In this document: piece by piece, positions 46,057 to 56,330 of the stretch
Layout of the letters: every line of letters starts with the position of its first letter
How positions within the stretch are numbered: position 1 is the stretch's first letter
NCBI RefSeq assembly: GCF_900496995.4
Contig: NC_044014.1
Coordinates: 22,776,234-22,840,233 of the forward strand
Length of the DNA stretch: 64,000 nucleotides
Direction: 5' to 3'
Source of the DNA: Aquila chrysaetos chrysaetos
Taxonomy: Eukaryota; Chordata; Aves; Accipitriformes; Accipitridae
Made by a program: the position numbers and the translations under genes
The notes under the pieces: generated by a model
Seen by the model: only the letters and a program-made list of their open reading frames with translations
Told to the model about the DNA's origin: nothing
The model's database searches: none

Positions 46057-47286
46057 AGCTATATATACACACACACGCATTCATCTCCCTCTACACCTCA
46101 TCCCCCCACCCCAGCCCCCTGCCCAGGACGCCCCAGGCTGGGGCCGAGCGGGACAGGCTCTCACCAGGCAGGCGCTGGCCAGGCTGAGCGCTGGAGAGGG
46201 CACCAGAGGACGGATTTCGGAGTCCCAGCAGAACGGGGTGCAACCTTCCTCTGTTCCTACAGAAGTGCTTCCCCTTTCCGTGCCTGCGCTCCCTGGGTGG
46301 GAGGGCTGGCAGCAGCCCACCCCTGCGCTGGGAGACTGGGGCTGGGGTGTGCCGGCTTCCCGGCACGACAGCTTAGGTTGGCTGTGCTATGGAGGGGAAA
46401 TCTACTGCTCTGCAAGCACTGTGCTTGCAGGACATCCCCGGTGTGACAGTAAATGAGGAGACCCATTTCCTAACCTAGCTGACTGCCAGGGAGCATGGGA
46501 ATGCCATGGCCCAAGAGGTGAAACCTGCCTCAGCAATTCTCCTCCAAGCTGAAAAAATGTGGGAAAGTCATCGGCTGGAGGCATGGAAGGCCCCAAGCAG
46601 CAAGAGCCCTGGTTGGGAAGGCCAGTGCGGTCCAACTGGGGCTGCTGGTGTCATCAAGGCACTACCCCCACCCAGGCAGGCAGGCAGGGAGAGACAACCC
46701 CCCCTGCCATCCTCACCGCGGGTGCAGACAGACTGACACTGCCATCACCTCCCGAGGAAGGGACAAGGCACTCTGGGTTTTTGGCTCCTCTGACAGTCAC
46801 AGCGGCCGGCTGGAAGGCTTGGTCTGCAGAACCCTACCCCAGTGGCCGTGGACGAGGGAGGAACAGTGATCCCCCCCTCCCCAGCACACCAGGCTTGCGT
46901 GGTGAGGGGAGGGTGAGCTCCCTATTCCCCCATGTCCCTTACAGAAGGGGGCCTCTGTATGATTGCCTCCGACAGCCCCCGACTCAGACGGGGCAACCCC
47001 AGAGGCACAGGGGCAGATCCTGGCTCTGCCAATAGCAGCACTGGGCTGGCACCACAGCAGTGACCCCAAACCCTGCGGGCAGAGAGGGGGCAGCTCCTGC
47101 AGGGGACACCGGCTGCCAGAGGAGCGCCAGCCACAGCTCCCACCAGGAGGGGAGGGCACCGCACGCCCACGCGTGCACACACACGCACCCCGAGGCAGCC
47201 GGGGTCTCGGAGACGTTCAAGGCGGAGGAGTCACCGGCAGAGCCCTATTTAGGGGTCTTCCACTGTGACCCTGCCTCCCGCGGGGG
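45797..47286 (-). other. TMEM150A-like 3' untranslated region
   Basis: No protein-coding exon was recognised. The stretch contains an AT/TG microsatellite (45998-46078) and a CAGG run near 46.68 kb. It is assigned to the 3'UTR because it lies between the stop codon and the AATAAA at 45791. Confidence 0.5.
45998..46078. repeat. compound (TA)n(TG)13(TA)n(CA)n microsatellite
   Basis: ATATATAT, then 13 TG dinucleotides, then TATATATG, TATATATA and CACACACAC. It is self-complementary in part. Confidence 0.95.
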
Positions 47287-50200
47287 TCAGGCCATAGCCA
47301 GGCCCTCCGCGTGGCTGTGGATGTGGGCCGTGCTGGACACGCCACTCTCGCCTTTGTAACTTTTGGGAGCCCGGCTGGCTTTCAGCAGGACCAGGAAGGT
47401 GTCTGTGGAGATGGCCCCAAACTCAAAGGTGAAGGTGCCGTAGAAGACCAGGACATCGATAATGAACATCCACTCGCACAGGGCGGCCACATGCTGCAGC
47501 ACGAAGCTCTCCTGGATGAAGAACACACCGCCTGAGGGCATCCCCGTCAAGGAAAGCACAGCTGGACACCAACCACCCCATGGAGGACCACATCCCACTG
47601 CCACTGCACACTGGGGCGGCCATGAGCAGACACCCTCCGCAGGAAACACACCACCACCCCTAAAACCAAGAAACCCCACATGCTTCTCCCAGCACCGGGA
47701 GGGCCCTGGCACGGGTGAGGCGGTGGCACGCGTGCCCAAACCAGCCTCAGTAAATCATGGGACTGACGTGCAGATTTTCTGAAGAGGCCAGGGCAGGGGG
47801 AACTCAGGCTGCAGCCCTCAGGGCAAGCCAGGTGCCCAGATGCCTCACCCTGCCCACACCCCTCCCCTCTTCCTCAAACCAGGCTGATGCTCCCCATCCT
47901 CCCACAGGATGCAGTCACAGTTGATAAAACTCATCAGCCCTCCATCCCCTCGGTAAGGGCGTTGGGGCCACTGCATCCCAGCCCCGCAGCACCTCCTGTC
48001 CCCCTGCGCTGCCGTCTGGCTCGCCCCAGAGAGGTGGACTGCTCCCTCTCCTCCAGGTCCTACCGCTGCCAGAGCTTCTTTATGCTTCTCTTAGGCCCAC
48101 TGGGGATCTCTAGGGAAACCTACTGCCAGAGCCACCACGGGTGAGGGGAGGAGGCAGGTACATCCCCCAGGCCTCCAGGTGAAGCCTCCGGCAGTACCCT
48201 GCCTTCTGCCAGCGAGACTAAGATCTGGGAGAGCTAGAGGGGCAGGGACCTGACCTGCGCAGGGTAGAGCCCTCTGCTCACTCCCCCATCCCACCAGGAG
48301 AGGTCCCAGCCCCTTCCCCACACCATCCTCACCACGGCTCACTGCTTTCCCACTTCCAGTCCCCAGTGCTTACAGAGCAGCATGGCCATGGCAGACTCCC
48401 TTGTCCATACATGCCCTGCCTGTCCCTCCCAGCTGGCGTGGCACTGCAGTGCCTCCTGCCCTTCCCAGCTCCCTGCCTGCTTCCCGGCAGGGAATGCCTG
48501 CCTGCTGCAGTGACAGAGCAGGACCCTCTGGCACGTCCCAGGTCCACCAGCACTGCCCAGGCTCCTCCTGCACTGCTTGCCCCAGCCAGACCCCAGCCAG
48601 CCTCTCTGGGACCTGTGGACACCACATGCTTTTTCCCCTTCCTGCCCAATAACCACCACCTTGTTGCCCAATTTATCCCTAACCTCAGTCCCAGATAAAC
48701 CCTTGGCTCCCTGGCCACACACTCGGGGCCATTCTTCCAGCCCCGCTCTGCCTGCTGCTGTGCCCTCCCTCCCTGGTGTGGTGTTTGCAGAGCCCAGCGT
48801 CTGGTCACCAAGCCCTCCCTTGTCCCACGGGCAGGTTGGCCGGCAGGTGCTGGTGAGCCCTGGCTGGCAGAGGTGCTGCCATACGTCCACCTGGCAGCCG
48901 CACAGAGCGCTTTTGTACTCAGCTTCGGCCATATAGGTAACTCAGACGGATTTTGCATTGCCAAAGGCTCAACATACCTTTGTCTCATTAAAAAAACAAC
49001 AATTAACCTTCCACTCTGCAAGGCGTGGGGCTGGAGCCTGCAGCGGTGGCTGGGCTGTAGCAGCCAGGGCAGGGCTGGTTTGGGGCATCCCAGCACCTCA
49101 AGAAATGCGCACCAGCATCCCTTCCCCTGCTCGGCCCCAATACTGCTGCTCCTCCAGCCTACAAGGGCAGCGAGCTGCCCACCCTCAGCCCCCTGCCCAG
49201 CCCCTCTCCTGGCACCGTGCCTCACTGGCAGACCAAAGGATGGAGGACGTGGGGCGCATACCCCCTGCGAGGACCGCCTTTCACCAGCCCATCCCAGATC
49301 TCCTCCCCACACCCTTCAGAAGGATACTGAAGACAAGGGTGAGGAAGGCCACAGCGGTGAGGATGCTACGTAAGTGGCCGGTCCAGTACTGCCCACGGGT
49401 TTTGGCCATGCGGTAGGTGAGGATGGACTGCAGGAGCAGGAACAGCATGCTGGTGGGAAAGGCCACCCCTGCCCCAATGTAGTGCAGCACCTTGGCGTGA
49501 TCCACCTGCAGGGGAGAGACCAGCAGTGCCGGCACCCCAGGACGCACGGCTCTGCTCCAGGGGGTGGGCACGTGCCCAGGCAGGGGTGCAGGCGATGCCA
49601 GGAGCGGGTCTAGGCAGCTTGCCGTGAGCCCAACTCCTGGCTGAAGAGCAGATCTGGACCTGTTGTCTGCTGCTGGGATCTCAAAGCATTTCTGTTTCTT
49701 TCACCCATGGGGTGGTAGCTCCTGAGCCCCTTGGGCCAACAGCCCTGCCGTGCCCAGGTGCATGGGGCAGGGGCTGCCCTCTGCCCTGAGCAGTATCTGG
49801 GGCTGCCTGCACCCCCTCCTGGGGGTCACAGCCCTGCCTTCAGCAGAGCTGCTGAGCCACGGCTGGGACACAAGGGAGATCGGGGCCAGCGAAACTTCTC
49901 CCGGGGTGGCGGTGCCGGCAGCAGCCTCCTGCCAAGCGGAAGGGACCGGCTGCCGCAGGCAGAGGGCAGGCAGCTGCCGGGAGGCCGGTGCCTGGCAGTG
50001 CAAGCGTGGGGCCGAGCGCCGTCATCTGCCACCAAGCCCTGGACTGCTCCGGACCCTGCTAGCGCAGGCTCTGCCCAGACAGTTTCCTGGCATCGCCCCC
50101 GAGCAGCAAACATCCGCGGTGGGACGGCCGGGCAGCGTCAGCGTCGGCAGCTTGGCTGGCTCTCCTCTGCCCGGCCGGCACGTCCCTGCCCCGCGGGGTC

Positions 50201-53200
50201 ACACGTCCACGGAGGGGACAGACTGTACAGAGGGTGTCAGATAAGGGCTAAACCAAACCCGGCAGCTTAATCTGGACCTGAAACTATGAGTGCACGAGCA
50301 AAGAGGAGTCCCAGCACCTGGGGAAGCATGGTGCCTGGCGGAAGCAAAGGAATGCATGGATCGGGGGGCTGGACCAAAACAACCACCCCAAATCCTACGC
50401 TGATGAGCGCTGCCACTGTCCTGCTCCAGTCAGGGCCCCCTCCCACCCTCCCTGCCCCCGGGGACCCCCTGAGGAGATGCCTTACCTGGAAGTTGCCGAC
50501 CATGGTGAGGCCGGCGGCGCAGACCCAGCCGGTGGCCAGCCCCAAGGTGTTGAGGAGAGACGGCCCGAGACGCTCCAGGAGGTGGGCGTAGCGCAGCAGC
50601 CCCACCAGGATGACTGCAGGAGGGAAACACAGCCCTGTCGTACACCGCCGACGCCTGCGGCCCCCCCACCCCGCCACGCTCCTGGCCCCGCTCTCCCGGC
50701 AGCGGGCACTTACCCATGAAGGAGCCCAGGCTGCAGATGAGGCTGAAGAAGCAGCTCTCGGGAGGCAGGGTGCCACACTTGCTGTGGGGACAAGGCAAGG
50801 CCCAGGGAGCCCTCAGCCGGGGGGCACAGGGGTGCGGTGCTTGCCCCCCTCCCCATGACATGGTCCTGAGTTGCCCCAGGGGGGTTCTCGGAACGGCTCC
50901 CACCCCCGGCCGGCCCCGTGCTCCCACCCCAAGGCTGCTCACCTGACGAGGGGGATGTGGTCCAGCGTGCAGCAGGAGCCGGGGCCGTCCCCGCCACACG
51001 ACTGGTTGTAATTCCTGCCGGGAACAAAGGGACAGGCTAGGAGAGCCGAGCTGCTGCCCGGGACCCTCCTGCCTCCCGCCCTCAGGCCCTGCAACGGTAG
51101 CAGACTTGCTCCCCAGCGAGCGCAGCCCAACTCCAGGGATGTGCCCCCACCCTGGGGACAAGCCCCTCCAGGGAGCGGCCCAACAGGGTCTTCCGGGAGC
51201 ATCACGCCTGGGTTTCCACAGCCCGTCCCCCGCCTGCTGGCTCTGCTGCCCACCCGGAGTCCCCGCCTGCGAGGGAGAGGCCGTGGCGGGGCGGGGGGCT
51301 GCACGCACTCACTCCCTGGGTGCACGGGCCGGGGTGCTGGGCTCGGGGGGTTCTCGCAGCCCCACGCCCGCCTGCCAGCCCTGTCACACACATCCCCGGG
51401 GCGGGAGCACAGGTGGAGCCGGGCACGCAGCCACTGACAGCTCCGGGCTTGCACGGGATGGGCGGGAATGCCGAGCTGAGCGGGAAACGGCCCCCACAGC
51501 CACAAGCACCCCAGGGCCGTGCCACCCTGCCTGGGAGGGAGGGAGCTGCGTGAGGGGCTGGGAGGAGCTGCCTCAGGTGGGACAGGACAGGAGCAAGCCC
51601 CCGGCTGCCCTGGGGAGCCCGGCACACCCGCAGGGCATCCCCCCGGCGGCCTGTTGGCAGTCCCCGGCACCGCGGGGCCGGGGCAGGGCTCTGCTGCCCG
51701 CAACCACTGCAGAGCCCTGGAAGTGCCTCCTGCAGCCACAGACGCCCTGAGCCCCGGGGCCCGGGGACCCAGAGCTCTTATCGGCCCCAGGCACTTTCCT
51801 GTACCACAGCTGCTGCCTGCAACCATAACCAAATTCCTCCCCCCCGCCGTGGGGGTACGTGCCCTCTCGCCCTCCCGGCTCTCCTAGGAGCTGGCACACA
51901 CTTGCAGTGGGTTTTTGGGTGCCCCTTTCCTGCAACATCATCCAGGCACCCGGCACCTCTGCCTGGCACAGCTGAGCAGGACTCTCTCCCCACCCTGCAG
52001 GCAGGGACCCCAAAGTCCTGTGTGCCCCGAAGGGCCCCCTCAGACACAGCCCCACGGTGGGGACGGGAGCTGTGGGGAGGCCGACGCCACCCTGCCCCTG
52101 GCCCAGGCTGACCATCAGCTGCCTCCAGCCGCTCAGCAAGTGCACGGTTAAAAAGGCCTTTTTGCCTTTTTGGAAAGGGCTGGGCTGGGCTCTGGTATTT
52201 TTTCAGTTTCCTCCTTTACTGGTGGCTTTGTTTTCCAACCACGAAACCCCAAGGCGTGGAGCCCCACAGCCTCCTCAAGGGCTGCTCTTGGGGCCGTGTT
52301 TGGTTTGGGAGGGACTGTTTTATTATTATTTTGTTTAAAGCGAGCAGCCTGAGGCCGGGAAGCATTATTCATCATTAAGGGCAACCGACACACACATTCT
52401 TCCCAGGGCAGAATCAGCCATCAGGCAGGAAATGGCAGCGGGTTTTTTTTCTTCCCCTTCTCCTTCAAACACTCCAGCAAGAATTAAACTAACATGGATT
52501 TTTCTGGGCAGATTTTTAAGGAGACACAACAAGCCAAAAACCCTGCAGAAGTTGGCAAGAGAGCCCGCGCCTCGTCCCCCATCCTGGGGTGCTGCAGGCA
52601 GCTCTGCCGGTGGGGTGGCTGGGCAGCGCGGGGCCGTCCTGTCCCCCTGGCACTGCCAGATTTAGCCTCAAGCAAGCAAGCCTCAACCTTTTCCATGGAG
52701 ACACACGGCCCTCTGTAATTCCCTGACCACTTATTTTCATACTTTCTCCATGCTGTGTTCTTTCAATAGCTTCCTTCTCCCCGCCTGGTTCGCAGCAGGG
52801 CTGGACCGTTCACCGGAGCAGCCGTAACCACAGGCAGGCCTGGGCGGGGGAGGGAAGGCAGCTTTCGGTAGCCCTGCTTGGCCCTGGCATCCTCACCGCT
52901 TCGTGAACGCGGGGCCCAGCCTTGCCAGCAGCTAGTCCCCAAGCAGCTCTGCTCCCAGAAGACACTCGCAGACCCGACAGGAGACACACACTCTGGGGTG
53001 ACTGCGCCGCGTCACTCTCTCCACCGTGTCTGCCAGGGAAGAAGGTGGCTCTGTGCCCCCTTTAATGCTCCCACCTGTCCCGTCATCCCCAGCCCCCTCC
53101 CAGGGCCAGCCTGGCCCCCGACCCCCACTTCAGCATGGTGATGGTGCAGGGGTGGGCTCAGGCCACCCAGTAGTCCGGCACAGCATGGCACGGTTCAAGT

Positions 53201-55674
53201 GGGACAGGCCTGGAGAGGGACCTGGCGTTACGGGGTCTTTAACCGAGCCGGTCCGTGGGGAAGGGCCCCTGCCGCCCCTCCCCAGACCTTACCAGTTGTG
53301 GACGGGGCAGATGTGGTTGTTGGAGAGTGCCATGGCGTACCTGGGGGAGAGACAACAACAGCGGTTACTGCAGCCACCCGCGTCCCTGCATCCCCGCTCC
53401 TGGCCCGCACCTGGGGCCAGCCCCTGGGACCAGCCGTGGGAATGGGGGGATACAAGCCCTACCTGCCTGCCAGGGGCCAGTCCTCACCCTGTGGCACCTC
53501 CCAGCTTTACAAAGCAGCGAAAAGAAAAGCAAGTGCGTGAGCCCAGTCCATGCTCCAGGGCGCTCCCGCTGCTGGGACCAAGTCCCCCTGCCCGGTACCC
53601 CCATCCTTGCCGAGAGCCGCCTCCTGTTCCAGTTCAGTGCAGCTGCGGCTGCTCCTGCGGGGCCTCTTCCCTGTCGCGCTGCTGTACTCCCCGGGCTCTG
53701 GGGGGCTGCTCTACCGCAGAGCCCCCCACCCTGGCGTTGGGGCTCTCCACCAGCCCGCAGCTGTGCAGGGTGTCACCTGATGGCCGCTGGGCTCTGCCGT
53801 GCTTCCCCCGGCCCCTGGCTGGCCAGCCCCCGGAGCTAAAAGAAGTCTGGAAAAGCAGCCGGTGCGTTGGCAGGGCATTTTGGGCAGATCAGCTCCATCA
53901 AGCATTTCACTGTGGAGTCACCCCTGCACCTCAGTCAGCGTAACAAGGGGTTCATGACATGCATCCCGCTCAGCTCCAGAGGGGTCTCAGCCCCGTGGCC
54001 CCCCAGCCAGCGAGGAGCCCTCCTGCCTGGGAGCTACCGCAGCGGGCGGCACCGCGCTGTTCAATCACCGCCGCCAGCGGCCATAAACAGCTCAGGTTAA
54101 AAATAGGCCCCGACACCGGTAAGAAAACCCCTCTCCCACCCGAGCTGGCCACCCAACAGCCGGGCTGCAAAAAGGATGATCCCAGTAGAGAGTCGCTGGG
54201 GCAAAGAGCGGGACAGCTGCGGGGGAACCAAGGGGCAGTGCTGCCTACCCCAAGGGCCGCCCACCAAGAGCATCGGCCTCCGCAGACCCCTCGCCCAGCC
54301 ACTTCCCAGCACAGGTCTCCCCCAAGCACCCAGTCCCCATCCCAGCCCTCGGTGCCCTCCTGGGAGGGGCAATATGCCAAGAGAGGCGCAAATGGCACTG
54401 CCCTCCCCCAGGGGAATGTGGCCCCCCACACCCGCCCTGTCCCCCCTCACAGCTCTGCATCCCAGGCATGGCTGGCAGGGCCCCACATGGGCCACGAGCT
54501 CCCACATGCAACTGCTCGACCTCACCCTGCCACTGCGCTGATGAGGGACACAGTGTCGCCCAGGCAGCCGCAGGACATATTTGGGGCCAGAAAAAGGGCC
54601 TGAGACCTCCCCTCCCTGGGCAGCCCTGGCTGTGAGGACCATAAGCAGCACCTCCCACCCAAGCTGCTCTGGGCTGGAGGGGCATCTGCCCTCCAGGGCG
54701 ACCCATGGGAGACAGCCAGGGCTTCACAAGGTGTCCAGGGGAAAAACTTGAGCGTGAGTTCCCTGCACCAGGGCCAGCATTTGGCTTTGTCATGAAGGAG
54801 GACGGGGGATACCACAGGGGTGAAGCTCTCAGAAGGACCCGCATGGTATGGGGTGTGTTTGTTCCATCGCACACCCCAAAAAGTCCCATCACCTACGCTG
54901 GGGCTCCCTGTACTTTTGGGAAAAGTCCCTCACCCAGTGCCCACCACCCCTGTGGTAGTGGCACAGAGGGCCTGATGGACCGGGGCAGGACAGCCCTGTA
55001 CGACCAGCTGAGATCCCAGGGCCGAGACCCGGGGAAGGGGCCGGCAGGGTGGGCTAGTGCTGTTCACCCACGTGATGCGGCCTCTGCCCCCAGCACAAGG
55101 GACAAATGTCCCATAGCCCTCCCATCCAACCACATGGGATGGGTGCCCATGTGCCGGTTACAGCCCTGGCGCTGTGCGACCCGGGCTGGTGGCATCGCTC
55201 CCGAGGCCATTCCCGTGCCGCCTAAGCATCAGCCGCACTCACGCCTGGACCGAGGCACCCGATCCCACGGGGTGTCAGGGACACGAGGCCAGGGAGGCAC
55301 ATGCCAGTGCTGCTGCGGGGGACGCAGTGACCACGCAGGGTGGCTGCGAGGGGATGGAGAGCGCGGGAGCGACTGAGCATGCAGAAGTGCCCCGACATGA
55401 CACGGGCCCGGCGGTGCCCCGCAACCCCCCGCCCCGCAGCATCCCGTAGCATCCTCCAGCCCCCTGCCCCGCAGCATCCCGCAGCATCCCGCCCCGCAAT
55501 GTCGTCGTCCCCCCCCCCCCCCCGCAGCCCGGGCGACCCCATCCCCGCGGCCCCGTCCCCGCCGCCGGAGGGGTGGGGGGCTGGCGGCGGCTCCGGACCG
55601 TCCCGCGGCACTCACACGATCCACATGCCGGTGATGGTGAAGGCAGGCAGCGTGACGGGCAGGATCCCCCAGGG
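47287..55674 (-). CDS. TMEM150A-like six-pass membrane protein (DRAM/Sfk1 family), 5' end unresolved
   Basis: TMEM150A-family protein; TMEM150A acts in the plasma-membrane PI4KA complex that makes PI4P (family knowledge). Exons (minus strand): 47287-47531, 49328-49505, 50486-50613, 50714-50781, 50943-51014, 53293-53340 and 55616 to about 55674. All junctions are GT/AG and keep phase; about 265 residues against 271 for human TMEM150A. Order: TM1 (ILPVTLPAFTITGMWIVYAM), a cysteine-rich loop (ICPVHNWNYNQSC, GSCCTLDHIPLVSKCGTLPP), TM2 (FFSLICSLGSFMVILVGLL), TM3 ending TMVGNFQVDHAK, TM4 (LHYIGAGVAFPTSMLFLLL), TM5 (ILTAVAFLTLVFSGVFFIQE), TM6 (CEWMFIIDVLVFYGTFTFEF). It resembles TMEM150A more than TMEM150B or C. 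No in-frame ATG precedes the TM1 sequence; the first is at 55626, inside TM1. It could be an ohnolog of TMEM150A kept in this lineage. Confidence 0.88.
47532..49327 (-). other. TMEM150A-like last intron
   Basis: No additional exon or repeat family was recognised between the exon ending GTCTTCA|GTATCC (49328) and the acceptor before 47531. Confidence 0.8.
49506..50485 (-). other. TMEM150A-like intron
   Basis: 980 bp between phase-0 junctions flanking GNFQ|VDHAK. Nothing else was recognised. Confidence 0.8.
51015..53292 (-). other. TMEM150A-like intron within the first extracellular loop
   Basis: 2.3 kb, GC-rich on its left and AT-richer near 52.1-52.8 kb. The flanking exons rebuild CPVHNW|NYNQSC. 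No further exon was recognised. Confidence 0.8.
53341..55615 (-). other. TMEM150A-like first visible intron
   Basis: 2.3 kb between ATCGT|GTGAGTG (exon end 55616) and CCCCCAG|GTACGCC (53340); together they rebuild GMWIV|YAMALSNN. No other feature apart from C-rich runs near 55.5 kb. Confidence 0.8.
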
Positions 55675-56330
55675 GGAAGGGGGGAGGGATGAAAGAAGGG
55701 ATAGGAGAGGGGGAAGAAGGGGGAAAAAGATGCACTAATGATGAAGGGAGGAAGAAGGGCCGCGCTGAACATGGAGGCAGGGGGGGCAGGGGGGGGCGGG
55801 GCCGGGGCCGGGGCCGGGGCCGGGGCGGGGCCGGGCGGGGAGCGAGGTCCGGCCCTGCGGAGCCGAGCCGAGCCGGGACAGCCCAGGCCGGCCCCGCGGG
55901 CAGGCGGCGTCGCGGCGGGCAGGGCCCGAGTGGGGGGAGCGGCGAGGGCCCGGCGCGGCCCGCGCGCCAACGTGGCGGCCGCGCCGCCGGCCCCGGGGGG
56001 ACGCGCCGGCACCCCCGGCCGGGCAGAGCTGCGGGAGGCAGCCGGCGGCGGGGAGCGCAGGGAGCCGCTAGCGCTCGGGTCCCGCGGGGCCGGCAGCCCG
56101 ACCGGCCCCGCGAGCGCGGGCTGCCGTGCCTTCTCCTCCGCGGGAGACAAGCCGTGGCAGAGGGCCGAGCTCCCGCTCGGCAGACGCAGCGCCCTGGAGC
56201 TGCAGCCTGGAGCAGCCTTTGCCGAGGCCGAGTCGGACGGCAGCGGCTGGCTGCGGGGCGCTGGGGGCTCACCACCCCCCCCTCCAGCCCCAGATGATTC
56301 TCTCTCTGCCCCGAACACCATCCCGCCATG
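55400..56330 (-). promoter_or_regulatory. CpG island at the TMEM150A-like 5' end
   Basis: A dense CpG island overlaps the TM1 exon and extends about 650 bp upstream. It contains a GGGGCC tract (55797-55834) and GAGCC pentamers (about 55.86 kb). No TATA box was seen. It is presumably the promoter of the TMEM150A-like gene. Confidence 0.65.
55797..55834. repeat. GGGGCC hexamer tract
   Basis: Five near-consecutive GGGGCC units followed by GGGGCGGGGCC, with strong G-quadruplex potential on the + strand. Confidence 0.9.
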
